Positions 1-6,905 of a stretch of DNA of 25,182 nt are shown piece by piece (the first letter of the stretch is position 1; each line of letters begins with the position of its first letter). Both the position numbers and the translations under genes were made by a program. Below the pieces are notes generated by a model. It did no database searches, was not told the DNA's origin, and worked only from the letters and a program-made list of their open reading frames with translations. The stretch lies in the NCBI GenBank assembly GCA_036558305.1, contig DATBFX010000499.1, positions 1-25,182 of the forward strand, written 5' to 3'. Source of the DNA: DATBFX01 sp036558305. Its GTDB lineage: Bacteria > Chloroflexota > Chloroflexia > Thermomicrobiales > UBA6265.

Positions 1-4
1 CGGC

Positions 5-17
5 GGTCCGCCCCTAC
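5..17. repeat. Partial copy of a dispersed GC-rich repeat
   Basis: The 13 bases GGTCCGCCCCTAC also end the right arm of the inverted repeat at 10124-10208. The left window edge therefore probably cuts a second copy of that element. The region from 1 to 96 otherwise holds nothing I recognise; it lies downstream of the dual-OB gene. A 13-base GC-rich match could be chance. Confidence 0.35.
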
Positions 18-96
18 ACCACGACCTAGCGCCGGCAATTGGCCGTCAGCATCGACCGCATGGCAACGGCAGCGACAATCCCATTACTACCGCGGG

Positions 97-897
97 CTAA
101 AATGGCACTTGATCCAACGGCAATGGCCGGTCTCGATCGTCTGGAGCGGGCATGTAATCCGCGAAGCATTTGCCTTCGAGGTAATCCGGGAACGAGTAAA
201 CGCCGGTGACTTGCAGGTAGCACCGCTCGGGGTAATCTCCCCAACCGCGAGCCAACCCGATACGCAGGTAAACCCGTTCCGCGGACCTGAGCGCGTCTTC
301 GACGACCCGAGCGGCCCTCGGCGGCGGCGCTCCCTTGTCCCTGAGCGCGTCGAGGTGGAGACGGAAGGCCAGATCGGTGACGGCAAGCCGGTACGGCTCG
401 CCCGCGGCGTCGTGGAAACCGCACCGGTATTCCCATTTCCCGAGATCGCTCCGTTGTCGGTAGACGACCTCGTCGAGTGACGCGACGAGGACCGTACCGA
501 GCGAGCGCTCGCCCTCTCCCGACCGAACGAACCAACCCCGCTCGAAACAGAGTTCCGTGCCGAAAATCTCGCGCACGGCCGCGTCCTCGATCGTTGCGAG
601 AAACGCTGCCCGCTCGTCTGGCGTCAACAACTCTTGAACGATGCGAAGCCGGGGCTCGACGAGCCAATCCTCGCCGTGGGGCTTCCCCGGATTGTGCTTG
701 AGCAAGTCGAGTTCGACGACGGCGAGCGGTCGGATGATACCGGTGCGCGGATAGAGCCAGGATTCGGTGAGGTGCCCGTACCGGAAGAGGGGACGGACGC
801 AGAAATCGGGCAGTCCTGCCTTCCGCGTGTAGCCGGCGACGCAGACCCGATCGCCGGCCATTCGCGTCAGGTCGCTGATCAGGACGCGTCTCCGCAC
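97..897 (-). CDS. Dual OB-domain (DuOB-like) protein
   Basis: A 266-residue protein with a GTG start (897-895) lying 16 bases after the stop of the upstream DUF488 gene. The N-terminal pattern resembles the dual OB-containing domain family: RRRVLISDLTRM, then CVAGY, a VRPL segment, and AVVELDL followed by PHGEDWLV. The C-terminal SFPDYLEGKCFADY motif also fits that family. OB folds usually bind nucleic acid or small ligands, but no activity is established for this family to my knowledge. It is the last gene of a four-gene minus-strand operon after two DUF488 proteins, which suggests the three small proteins work together. No signal peptide or membrane segment is visible, so it is probably cytoplasmic. 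The family assignment is from memory of the motif pattern. Confidence 0.6.
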   Translation of the reverse strand: MRRRVLISDLTRMAGDRVCVAGYTRKAGLPDFCVRPLFRYGHLTESWLYPRTGIIRPLAVVELDLLKHNPGKPHGEDWLVEPRLRIVQELLTPDERAAFLATIEDAAVREIFGTELCFERGWFVRSGEGERSLGTVLVASLDEVVYRQRSDLGKWEYRCGFHDAAGEPYRLAVTDLAFRLHLDALRDKGAPPPRAARVVEDALRSAERVYLRIGLARGWGDYPERCYLQVTGVYSFPDYLEGKCFADYMPAPDDRDRPLPLDQVPF

Positions 898-913
898 CGC
901 GGTGCCTCGCCAG

Positions 914-1354
914 CTACGTCAGATGCACGATCTCCACGCCCGACCACGTGCGCGCCATCCGTTCCGCGACAACGCGGCGATGACACTTGTCCGGGGTCGC
1001 CTCGCTGCACAACAAGCAGCAATCGTTGCCCTCGAATAGCGCGCGATCGAGCGACTCGGGTATCCCCCGCTCGTCCATCAGCGACTCGAACCGAGCGACG
1101 TATCGACCCCAGTCGTGATCCTTTCGATAATCCTTCAAGATCTCCTCAGACGGCGCCAACGACGACAGGTGTCGATAGTCACAGTTCGCCAAGCGACGCA
1201 AGAAATAGGGGAGGTCTCCCCGCTTCGCGAATCCCGCGAGTTGCCCGTCGGGGTGGAGGCGTATGTCGACGAGCACATCGACCGAGTTGGCACGAATCAG
1301 GTCGAAGAACTGCTCGGCCGATTTCTGCGTGAACCCGATCGTCAAGAGTCGCAT
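914..1354 (-). CDS. DUF488 family protein (second of tandem pair)
   Basis: A 146-residue protein with an ATG start. It carries both DUF488 signatures: an N-terminal LLTIGFTQKSAEQFFDLI strand-helix followed by VDVLVDIRLHP, and a C-terminal CLLCSEATPDKCHRRVVAE motif whose Cys, Glu and Cys-His-Arg residues are the family hallmark. The length is typical. The biochemical role of DUF488 proteins is unknown; the Cys-rich motif suggests a reactive-cysteine or metal site, which is inference. It lies 15 bases downstream of a second, more divergent DUF488 gene and 16 bases upstream of a dual-OB gene. This tight packing implies co-translation and a joint function. Confidence 0.85.
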   Translation of the reverse strand: MRLLTIGFTQKSAEQFFDLIRANSVDVLVDIRLHPDGQLAGFAKRGDLPYFLRRLANCDYRHLSSLAPSEEILKDYRKDHDWGRYVARFESLMDERGIPESLDRALFEGNDCCLLCSEATPDKCHRRVVAERMARTWSGVEIVHLT

Positions 1355-1369
1355 GCCGCACGAACTCCA

Positions 1370-1918
1370 TCAGATCAACATGGCTTGGCGGGGTATCCGC
1401 GTTGCCTCCGAGTGACGCAATCCTCCACCACCCCCGGTACGAATGTCAAGTACCCGAACGTCGTCGAGGATCGCCTGCGTGATCAGGTGGTAACGGTGGC
1501 ACTGCTTCGGGTCCTCTTCGCTGCACATGATCGCCGTCGGTTCCCGACGCGCGAGGTCGAGGAGGCGGGCCACACCCTTCTTGAACCAGGGTCGCCGTGC
1601 CACCTCGTCGTAATCGACGAGTTCCAGAAAGTTCGCGTGCCGATCGGGGAGATTGCCGTCCTTGTAGCACGTGGGGTCGGTCGGCCGGCCGCCGAGCAAA
1701 TCCCCAGCAAAGCGGTAGGTGATACCGTGCTCGCGTAACGTGCGGTCCAGATTCTCCCGATTGAACTGCGGACAATACTGACTGTAGGGAGTGCTGCGGA
1801 CATCTACCAAACCGCGGATGTCGTACGCGAGCAAGGCGCCGACGAACTCGTCACCAGAAAGATTGCTGTGACCGATCGTGTAGAGCAACGGCCTCGCGTC
1901 TTCGTTTAAGTCATCCAC
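1370..1918 (-). CDS. DUF488 family protein (first of tandem pair)
   Basis: A 182-residue protein. The GTG start at 1918-1916 is supported by a GGGGAG ribosome-binding site about 7 bases upstream. It shows the fuller DUF488 pattern: LLYTIGHSNLSGDEFVGALL, GLVDVRSTPYSQYCPQFN, and IMCSEEDPKQCHRYHLI near residues 130-146. It is about 36 residues longer than its neighbour, with a Gly-rich stretch (TGGGGGLRHSE) and a short tail at the C-terminus. The two copies differ widely in sequence, so they are paralogues of long standing or separate subfamilies rather than a recent duplication. The gene starts 25 bases after the DUF255 stop and is probably in the same operon. Function unknown. Confidence 0.88.
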   Translation of the reverse strand: MDDLNEDARPLLYTIGHSNLSGDEFVGALLAYDIRGLVDVRSTPYSQYCPQFNRENLDRTLREHGITYRFAGDLLGGRPTDPTCYKDGNLPDRHANFLELVDYDEVARRPWFKKGVARLLDLARREPTAIMCSEEDPKQCHRYHLITQAILDDVRVLDIRTGGGGGLRHSEATRIPRQAMLI

Positions 1919-1943
1919 GACGCATCTCCCCGTTCCAGTGAAC

Positions 1944-4019
1944 CTAGAACTCCTGCCAACTGATCCCCGTCCCCTGCTCCAATTGGATCAGCAAGTCGCC
2001 CGGCGCGGTCACCGGCGGCAGGCAGGCGTAGCGTTCGCACAAGTACGCCGTCGCCACGCCGCCCTTCATCGGCCGTTCCGCGAGGAAGGGGAGGAGCGAC
2101 GCGGGCGCCGGGTCGTCCGGATCGGCGTAGCCGAGGACCGCGTTCGGCTCGTAGCGCTGGAAGACGGTCGCGGCGAACGCATCTATACCGGGGTCGTCGC
2201 GGCGGGCGGCGATCGCGACCTCGCGCGGCGTACCAAGATAGGCGTCGAGGGCGGAGAGGAAGCGGCCGAACCCGCTCGGCTGCTCGGCCATCGGCCGGGC
2301 CATGGTCTGGAGGACGGCCGCCGCTCGGCGCTGAAAGTCCGCATTGCCGGTCATCGCCGCTAGCTTCAGCAACACGGCGGCAGCGACAGAGTTGCCGGCG
2401 GGCGTGGCACCGTCGTGGAGATCCCTGGGCCGGCTGACGAGGGTCTCGTGCGAGGTACCCGTGTCGTAGAAGCCGACGCCGTCGTCATCGGCGAATTCGG
2501 CCACCATCGTCTCCGCCAGGGCGATAGCCTCCCCGATCCAGCGGCGCTCGAAGGTGGCTTCGTAGAGCGCGATCAATCCGTCGATCAGGTTCGCGTAGTC
2601 CTCCAGGTAGCCGTTGAGTTTCGCCCGACCATCCTTGTAGGTGTGGAGAAGCCGTCCTTCCCGGCGGAGTTTGGACAGCAAGAAGTCCGCGTTGCGGCGC
2701 GCAACGTCTCGATAGTCCGGCCGCGACAGCGCGCGTGACGCCTCGGCGAAGGCGCGGAGCATCATGCCATTCCAACTCGTCAGTACCTTTTCGTCGCGGC
2801 CGGGATGAACGCGGCGCTCGCGTGCGGCGTAAAGCTTCGGCCGCGCCGCCGCGACGATCTCTTGGAGGCGCTCGGGGGTGATACCCAGGTCTGCCGCGAC
2901 GGTAGCGGCAGGACGAGGCAGATAGAGAATCGAGCGCCCTTCGAAGTTGCCGCCCGGCGTTACGTCATAGTAGTGGGCAACAACACGGGCGTCATCCGGT
3001 CCGAGGGCCGCTTCGATCTCCTCCGGCGCCCAGACGTAGAACTTGCCCTCCTCGCCTTCGCTGTCGGCGTCCTGGGTCGAGTAGAAACCGCCCTCGGGAC
3101 CGGTCATTTCCCGCACGACGTAGTCGAGCGTCTCCGTCACGATCCGCCGGTAGGTCGGTTCACCGAAGGCGCGGTAGGCATCCAAGTAGACACGGGCCAG
3201 TTGCGCGTTGTCGTAGAGCATCTTTTCGAAGTGGGGGACGAGCCAGATCGCGTCGACGGCATAGCGGTGGAAGCCGCCGCCGATCTGGTCGTACAGCCCA
3301 CCGGCGGCCATCTCGTCGAGCGTCAGGCGGACCATCTTGGCGGCATGGTCGTCGTTCGTCCGGCGGTGGTAGCGAAGCAGGAACTCCAACGCCGCCGGCT
3401 GCGGGAATTTGGGGGCACCGCCGAAACCGCCGTTCTCGCCGTCGAAGGCGCGACTCAAACTGCGCACGGCCTCGTCGAGGACCGCCGATTGGAGATCGCC
3501 GGGTCGCGGCGTCGATTGGGTCGACTTGGTCAGGTAGTCGCGGATCTGCTCGGCGTTTTCGAGGACCTCGTCGCGGCGGTTTTCGTAGGCGTCGCTGACC
3601 GCTTCCAGGACCTTGGTGAACCCCGGCAGCCCCATCCGATCCTCCGGTGGCCAGTAGGTGCCGCCGTAGAAGGGAACGCCGTCGGGGGTGACGAAGACGT
3701 TGAGGGGCCAACCGCCGTGCCCGGTCATCGCCTGCACCGCGGTCATGTAGATCGAATCGAGATCGGGCCGCTCTTCGCGATCCACCTTGATGTTGACGAA
3801 GCGCTCGTTCATGACGGCGGCGGTGCGGTCACTCTCGAACGACTCGTGCGCCATCACGTGGCACCAATGGCAGGCAGAGTAGCCGATGCTGACCAGCATC
3901 GGTTTGTCCTCGCGCTTCGCCGTGTCCAGCGCCTCCGCTCCCCACGGGTACCAGTCGACCGGGTTGTCTTTGTGCTGGAGCAGATACGGGCTCGTCTCGT
4001 TCGCCAACCGGTTCGCCAC
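1944..4019 (-). CDS. DUF255 thioredoxin-fold / alpha-barrel protein (YyaL/SPATA20 type)
   Basis: A 691-residue protein from the GTG at 4019-4017, which follows a GGAAAGGGA ribosome-binding site and gives the usual family N-terminus (ANRLANETSPYLLQHKDNPV). A longer in-frame start at 4133 would add 38 residues unlike the family and intrude into the proC promoter region. Residues 1 to about 170 form the Thioredox_DsbH/DUF255 domain, with the CHWCHVM motif (Cys50 and Cys53) and a GGWPLNVF segment. The remainder resembles the (alpha/alpha)6 barrel of GlcNAc-2-epimerase or cellobiose-epimerase-like proteins, with PHFEKMLYDNAQL and SWNGMMLRAFAEASR as landmarks. The length fits the family. The substrate is unknown; a redox or sugar-isomerase role has only been proposed. 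It heads a probable operon with the two DUF488 genes and the dual-OB gene. Confidence 0.93.
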   Translation of the reverse strand: MANRLANETSPYLLQHKDNPVDWYPWGAEALDTAKREDKPMLVSIGYSACHWCHVMAHESFESDRTAAVMNERFVNIKVDREERPDLDSIYMTAVQAMTGHGGWPLNVFVTPDGVPFYGGTYWPPEDRMGLPGFTKVLEAVSDAYENRRDEVLENAEQIRDYLTKSTQSTPRPGDLQSAVLDEAVRSLSRAFDGENGGFGGAPKFPQPAALEFLLRYHRRTNDDHAAKMVRLTLDEMAAGGLYDQIGGGFHRYAVDAIWLVPHFEKMLYDNAQLARVYLDAYRAFGEPTYRRIVTETLDYVVREMTGPEGGFYSTQDADSEGEEGKFYVWAPEEIEAALGPDDARVVAHYYDVTPGGNFEGRSILYLPRPAATVAADLGITPERLQEIVAAARPKLYAARERRVHPGRDEKVLTSWNGMMLRAFAEASRALSRPDYRDVARRNADFLLSKLRREGRLLHTYKDGRAKLNGYLEDYANLIDGLIALYEATFERRWIGEAIALAETMVAEFADDDGVGFYDTGTSHETLVSRPRDLHDGATPAGNSVAAAVLLKLAAMTGNADFQRRAAAVLQTMARPMAEQPSGFGRFLSALDAYLGTPREVAIAARRDDPGIDAFAATVFQRYEPNAVLGYADPDDPAPASLLPFLAERPMKGGVATAYLCERYACLPPVTAPGDLLIQLEQGTGISWQEF

Positions 4020-4128
4020 GTGCTTCGTCCCTTTCCGTCGCTCGGTCCGTGTCGAACCGTCGCCCATCCTGCCGCCCGCATTGTCGCAGCCGCCCGAAGC
4101 GACGCGCCATCCCACCCCCTCCGGTCGG

Positions 4129-4134
4129 TACAAT
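4129..4134 (+). promoter_or_regulatory. Possible -10 element for proC
   Basis: TACAAT matches five of six bases of the TATAAT consensus and would start transcription near 4141, about 31 bases before the proC start codon. No good -35 hexamer sits 16-18 bases upstream. The 152-base gap 4020-4171 must hold promoters for both divergent genes; I see no other clear element in it. Confidence 0.35.
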
Positions 4135-4171
4135 GCGGCGACGACGATCGGCTCACGGAGAGGACGACAGG

Positions 4172-5044
4172 GTGACCGGCAAGGTGCGTGCCGACGCGGC
4201 AGCGGAATCGGGTGGCGAGGGCGTGCTGACCGGGTCGCGCCTGGCGTTCGTCGGTGCCGGTGTGATGGCGGAAGCGATGATCGCCGGACTGCTCGACCGC
4301 CGCCTCGTCGCGCCGGACCAGATCGTCGCCAGCCATCCCCGCCCGGATCGGCGGCAGCGCCTGGTCGATCGCTTTGGCATCGACGCCGTCGAGTCGAACC
4401 GGGAGGCCGCGGCCGGCTGTGACCTCGTGCTCTTGACGGTCAAGCCCCAGGTCCTGACCGCCGTGATGCGGCAATTGCACGGACGGCTCGAACCGCGTCA
4501 GGTCGCGATTTCGATCATCGCCGGCGCCGGCGTGGACAAACTGAGCCGTGGCCTTGGGCACGACGCGATCGTCCGCGTGATGCCGAACACTCCCGCCCAG
4601 ATCGGTCAGGGAATGATGGTCTGGACGTCGACCGAGGACGTCACCGACGAGCAGCGGGCGCGCGTCCGGGCCGTACTCGGCGCGCTCGGGGAAGAACTCT
4701 GGGTCGAGGAGGAGAAGTACGTCGACATGGCGACCGCGCTCTCCGGCACCGGCCCAACGTACGTTTTCCTGATGATGGAGGCATTGATCGACGCCGGCGT
4801 CCACATGGGGTTCCCCCGCCGCATCGCCGAAGAGATCGTCTTACAGACCGTCGCCGGTTCCGTCGCCTTCGCCCGCGCCTCCGGCAAGCACATGGCCGAA
4901 TTGCGGAACATGGTCACCTCTCCCGGCGGCACCTCCGCGGAAGCGATCTACCAGATGGAAAAGGGTGGCCTCCGCACCGTCTTTTCCCGCGCCGTCTACG
5001 CGGCGTACCAACGGACGCAATCGCTGGGTCAGGAAGAGGTGTGA
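4172..5044 (+). CDS. proC: Pyrroline-5-carboxylate reductase
   Basis: ProC catalyses the NAD(P)H-dependent last step of proline biosynthesis, reducing 1-pyrroline-5-carboxylate to proline in the cytoplasm. The 290-residue protein starts at the GTG 4172-4174, eight bases after a GGAGAGG ribosome-binding site at 4157-4163; a longer in-frame extension from 4049 has no such support. The Rossmann dinucleotide motif GAGVMAEAM is at residues 28-36, followed by LTVKPQVL and RVMPNTPAQIGQGM. The C-terminal dimerisation and substrate-binding region carries ALSGTGPTYVFLMMEALIDA and VTSPGGTSAEAI. The length is close to the family norm (about 270) with a short N-terminal extension. It is monocistronic and convergent with the DUF790 gene. 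Its stop codon lies inside the arm of a long inverted repeat. Confidence 0.96.
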   Translation: MTGKVRADAAAESGGEGVLTGSRLAFVGAGVMAEAMIAGLLDRRLVAPDQIVASHPRPDRRQRLVDRFGIDAVESNREAAAGCDLVLLTVKPQVLTAVMRQLHGRLEPRQVAISIIAGAGVDKLSRGLGHDAIVRVMPNTPAQIGQGMMVWTSTEDVTDEQRARVRAVLGALGEELWVEEEKYVDMATALSGTGPTYVFLMMEALIDAGVHMGFPRRIAEEIVLQTVAGSVAFARASGKHMAELRNMVTSPGGTSAEAIYQMEKGGLRTVFSRAVYAAYQRTQSLGQEEV

Positions 5045-5195
5045 CCGCCCTCACCCCCTGGCCCCCTCTCCCTTCCGAGGGAGAGGGGAGACCGCCCCAA
5101 GTCAGGCGCCAAGGACATCGAGGCAACCAGCGACGTCGACACGATTCCCCCTCTCCCTTCCGAGGGAGAGGGGGCCAGGGGGTGAGGGCGGTCAC
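5041..5195. repeat. Long inverted repeat with nested hairpins, probable bidirectional terminator
   Basis: The 32 bases 5041-5072 are a perfect reverse complement of 5164-5195. Each arm also adjoins its own small hairpin: CCCTCTCCC, loop TTCCGA, GGGAGAGGG (about 5062-5088 and 5147-5174). Both arms begin with GTGA. On the plus strand this TGA (5042-5044) ends proC; on the minus strand the mirror TGA (5194-5192) ends the DUF790 gene. The element therefore fills the whole convergent gap and could terminate both transcripts. Its overall design resembles a short mobile repeat; repeats of this CCCTCTCCC type are familiar from Chloroflexota genomes. Confidence 0.9.
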
Positions 5196-6760
5196 GCCGC
5201 CTCCGCTCGATCCCCCGCGAACAACGGCTGCCGGCTCAACAGGTGCAGCGTCAAGGCGTCGGCGGCGGCCACGTCGCCGACTTGCGCCGCCAATGCCTCT
5301 CGCAAACCGCGCACGTCCACTTCGCCGCTAAGGTAGCGGTCGCCCCACTCGTCCAGGACCGCGATTCGGCAGAGGCCGAAGCCGGGTACGAGTGCCGCCT
5401 CCCCGTCCTCGACCAGCGGTCTGACCCGCTTCGGCGCATCGCCGCCGAGCACGTCGACCACGCGCTCGTCCTTGACCCAACCGGTGGCGATCAACTCGTC
5501 CCGCAAGCGCTCGACCGGAGTCATCGGCGGGGCTGCGGCGGCGTCCAGGCGTTCGAGCAACGACCAGACGTCCGCGGCGGACCGTACCACCGGGACTCCC
5601 GTCGCATCGGCGACCGCGCCGTAAGCGGCGACCGGGCGCATCGCGTGAACGCGCCGCAACGCCGCCGCCGCCGGCTGCGACCTCGCCTGAGTGGCCGGTA
5701 TCAGCGGCACCACCGTGTGACCTCGCACGAAGAGGAGTTCCGGCAAGACGACGAGGTCGCCGGCGACGATCGGTTCGACCGCACGTCGCACCGTCCACCC
5801 GCGCCCGTTGTCGGCCGATCCACGCCGGGAAACCGTCAATTCCTCGGCCAAAACCGCCGCCCGGATCAACCCGTCGGAATCGGCAACGACCCGACACTTC
5901 GGCCGCAGGGTGGCGACCGCCTTCGCATCCAACAGGAAGCGCGACGTCTGCTCGCCGAGATGAACCGTCGACAACCCGGACGGCGTGTCGGGTGCCAGCA
6001 TGATCAGATGCGAAGCGCACCTGGAGAGCTTGATTCCGAAGCGCGCCCAGGAACCGAGTGCGTCCTTCTTTCCGCTCAACCGCCAGGCGCCTTGACCGGT
6101 CCGGCGGCACGAAACGTCCCACCGGGCGCAGACGGCCTCGACGGTCGTCGCCGGTAGACCCGGCAATTCCAGTTCGATCGTCGACGACTGGCGGAGGACC
6201 GAAAAAGTCAACAATGCGTTGTAGCGTGCGACGACGTCGTCTGCCTGCGGCCGCCCGCCGAGCCGGACCAGGATCGCGTTTCGCTCCGCGTCGAGGTGGA
6301 GCAACTGGTCCAGCGTATCGTCGTCGACCCCGAGCGACTCGCCGATGCGGTTCAAGAACGGCGCGCGCTCGGCCGGGTCGATCACACCCTGCCGCTCCTC
6401 GTTCAACGTGCGGTAGACGAGATCGCGGACGTCGGCCGCGACCATCAAATCCCACCCGGCGAGCCGGAGCGCGGCATCCTCGCCGACGACCTCGGCAAAC
6501 TCCGGCGTCCGATAGCGATAGCTCTCCGACAGACAGGTCAGCACGCACCGGGCCAGTTTCGGATCCCCGAAAAGGTCGATCACCGCATCGGGCGAGAGAT
6601 CGCCCCGCTTGCGCCCGACCATGCCGTCGAGGTACCCGATCGCCAGCTCGATCTTCGGCAAGAAGGAGGCGTCCCGCAGATACCGCGGATAGATCCGCCG
6701 CGGTTCGCCCTCCTTCCCGCGCCGCGTCGTCTTCGGAATGTCCTGTCTCCGGAAAGCCAT
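5192..6760 (-). CDS. DUF790 / Bax1-like XPB partner with degenerate nuclease motif
   Basis: A 522-residue protein with an ATG start eight bases after an AGGAG site. The N-terminal half follows the DUF790 (Bax1) pattern: RYLRDASFLPKIELAI (26-41), VARYNALLTFSVLRQ (177-191) and WRLSGKKDALGSWARFGIKL (226-245). Archaeal Bax1 binds the XPB helicase and cuts DNA through an XPF-like nuclease domain; the adjacent XPB-type gene agrees with that pairing. In the nuclease region, however, the segment GWTVRRAVEPIVAGDLVVLP (321-340) is followed by ELLF and then VPLIPATQ. I expect a PDF motif and an EIVGFW motif at those places. The catalytic acids therefore appear lost, and residues 400-522 form an extra C-terminal region I do not recognise. 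It may be a structural or DNA-binding partner rather than a nuclease. The stop codon lies in the inverted repeat. Confidence 0.8.
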   Translation of the reverse strand: MAFRRQDIPKTTRRGKEGEPRRIYPRYLRDASFLPKIELAIGYLDGMVGRKRGDLSPDAVIDLFGDPKLARCVLTCLSESYRYRTPEFAEVVGEDAALRLAGWDLMVAADVRDLVYRTLNEERQGVIDPAERAPFLNRIGESLGVDDDTLDQLLHLDAERNAILVRLGGRPQADDVVARYNALLTFSVLRQSSTIELELPGLPATTVEAVCARWDVSCRRTGQGAWRLSGKKDALGSWARFGIKLSRCASHLIMLAPDTPSGLSTVHLGEQTSRFLLDAKAVATLRPKCRVVADSDGLIRAAVLAEELTVSRRGSADNGRGWTVRRAVEPIVAGDLVVLPELLFVRGHTVVPLIPATQARSQPAAAALRRVHAMRPVAAYGAVADATGVPVVRSAADVWSLLERLDAAAAPPMTPVERLRDELIATGWVKDERVVDVLGGDAPKRVRPLVEDGEAALVPGFGLCRIAVLDEWGDRYLSGEVDVRGLREALAAQVGDVAAADALTLHLLSRQPLFAGDRAEAA

Positions 6761-6775
6761 GCGGGGTCTCCTGTC

Positions 6776-6905
6776 AAGGCGGCAAGGCGGCGAGGCGGCG
6801 AGGCGGCGAGGGAGAGACGGAAGGCAAGCGCCCGATCGGCCGCTATTCCCTGTTCTCTACGTTCTCTACGTCCTTGCCGCCTCGCCGCCTTGCCGCCTTG
6901 CCGCC
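6776..6905. repeat. Octamer C(A/G)AGGCGG repeat array in inverted orientation
   Basis: From about 6776 to 6813 the octamer C(A/G)AGGCGG is repeated four times in tandem. The complementary arrangement (CCGCCTTG/CCGCCTCG units) occupies about 6871-6905, so the two arrays can pair as a long GC hairpin. Between them lies a short AT-richer segment with the direct repeat GTTCTCTAC at 6852-6860 and 6861-6869. The right array reads in frame as the end of the XPB-type helicase (residues about 477-491). The element fills the gap between helicase and DUF790 genes without an obvious promoter. Confidence 0.8.

Noticed and set aside
26..667. Arg-rich minus-strand frame over the dual-OB gene
   Set aside because: It overlaps the supported frame almost fully and is rich in Arg/Gly/Ala as expected of an out-of-frame reading.
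2805..4175. Long plus-strand open frame opposite the DUF255 gene
   Set aside because: The minus strand has clear domain motifs over the same stretch; the plus frame has none and no ribosome-binding site.
5041..6905. CRISPR-like array from the repeated GC-rich units
   Set aside because: The units are inverted or immediately tandem, without regular unique spacers, and no cas genes are present.
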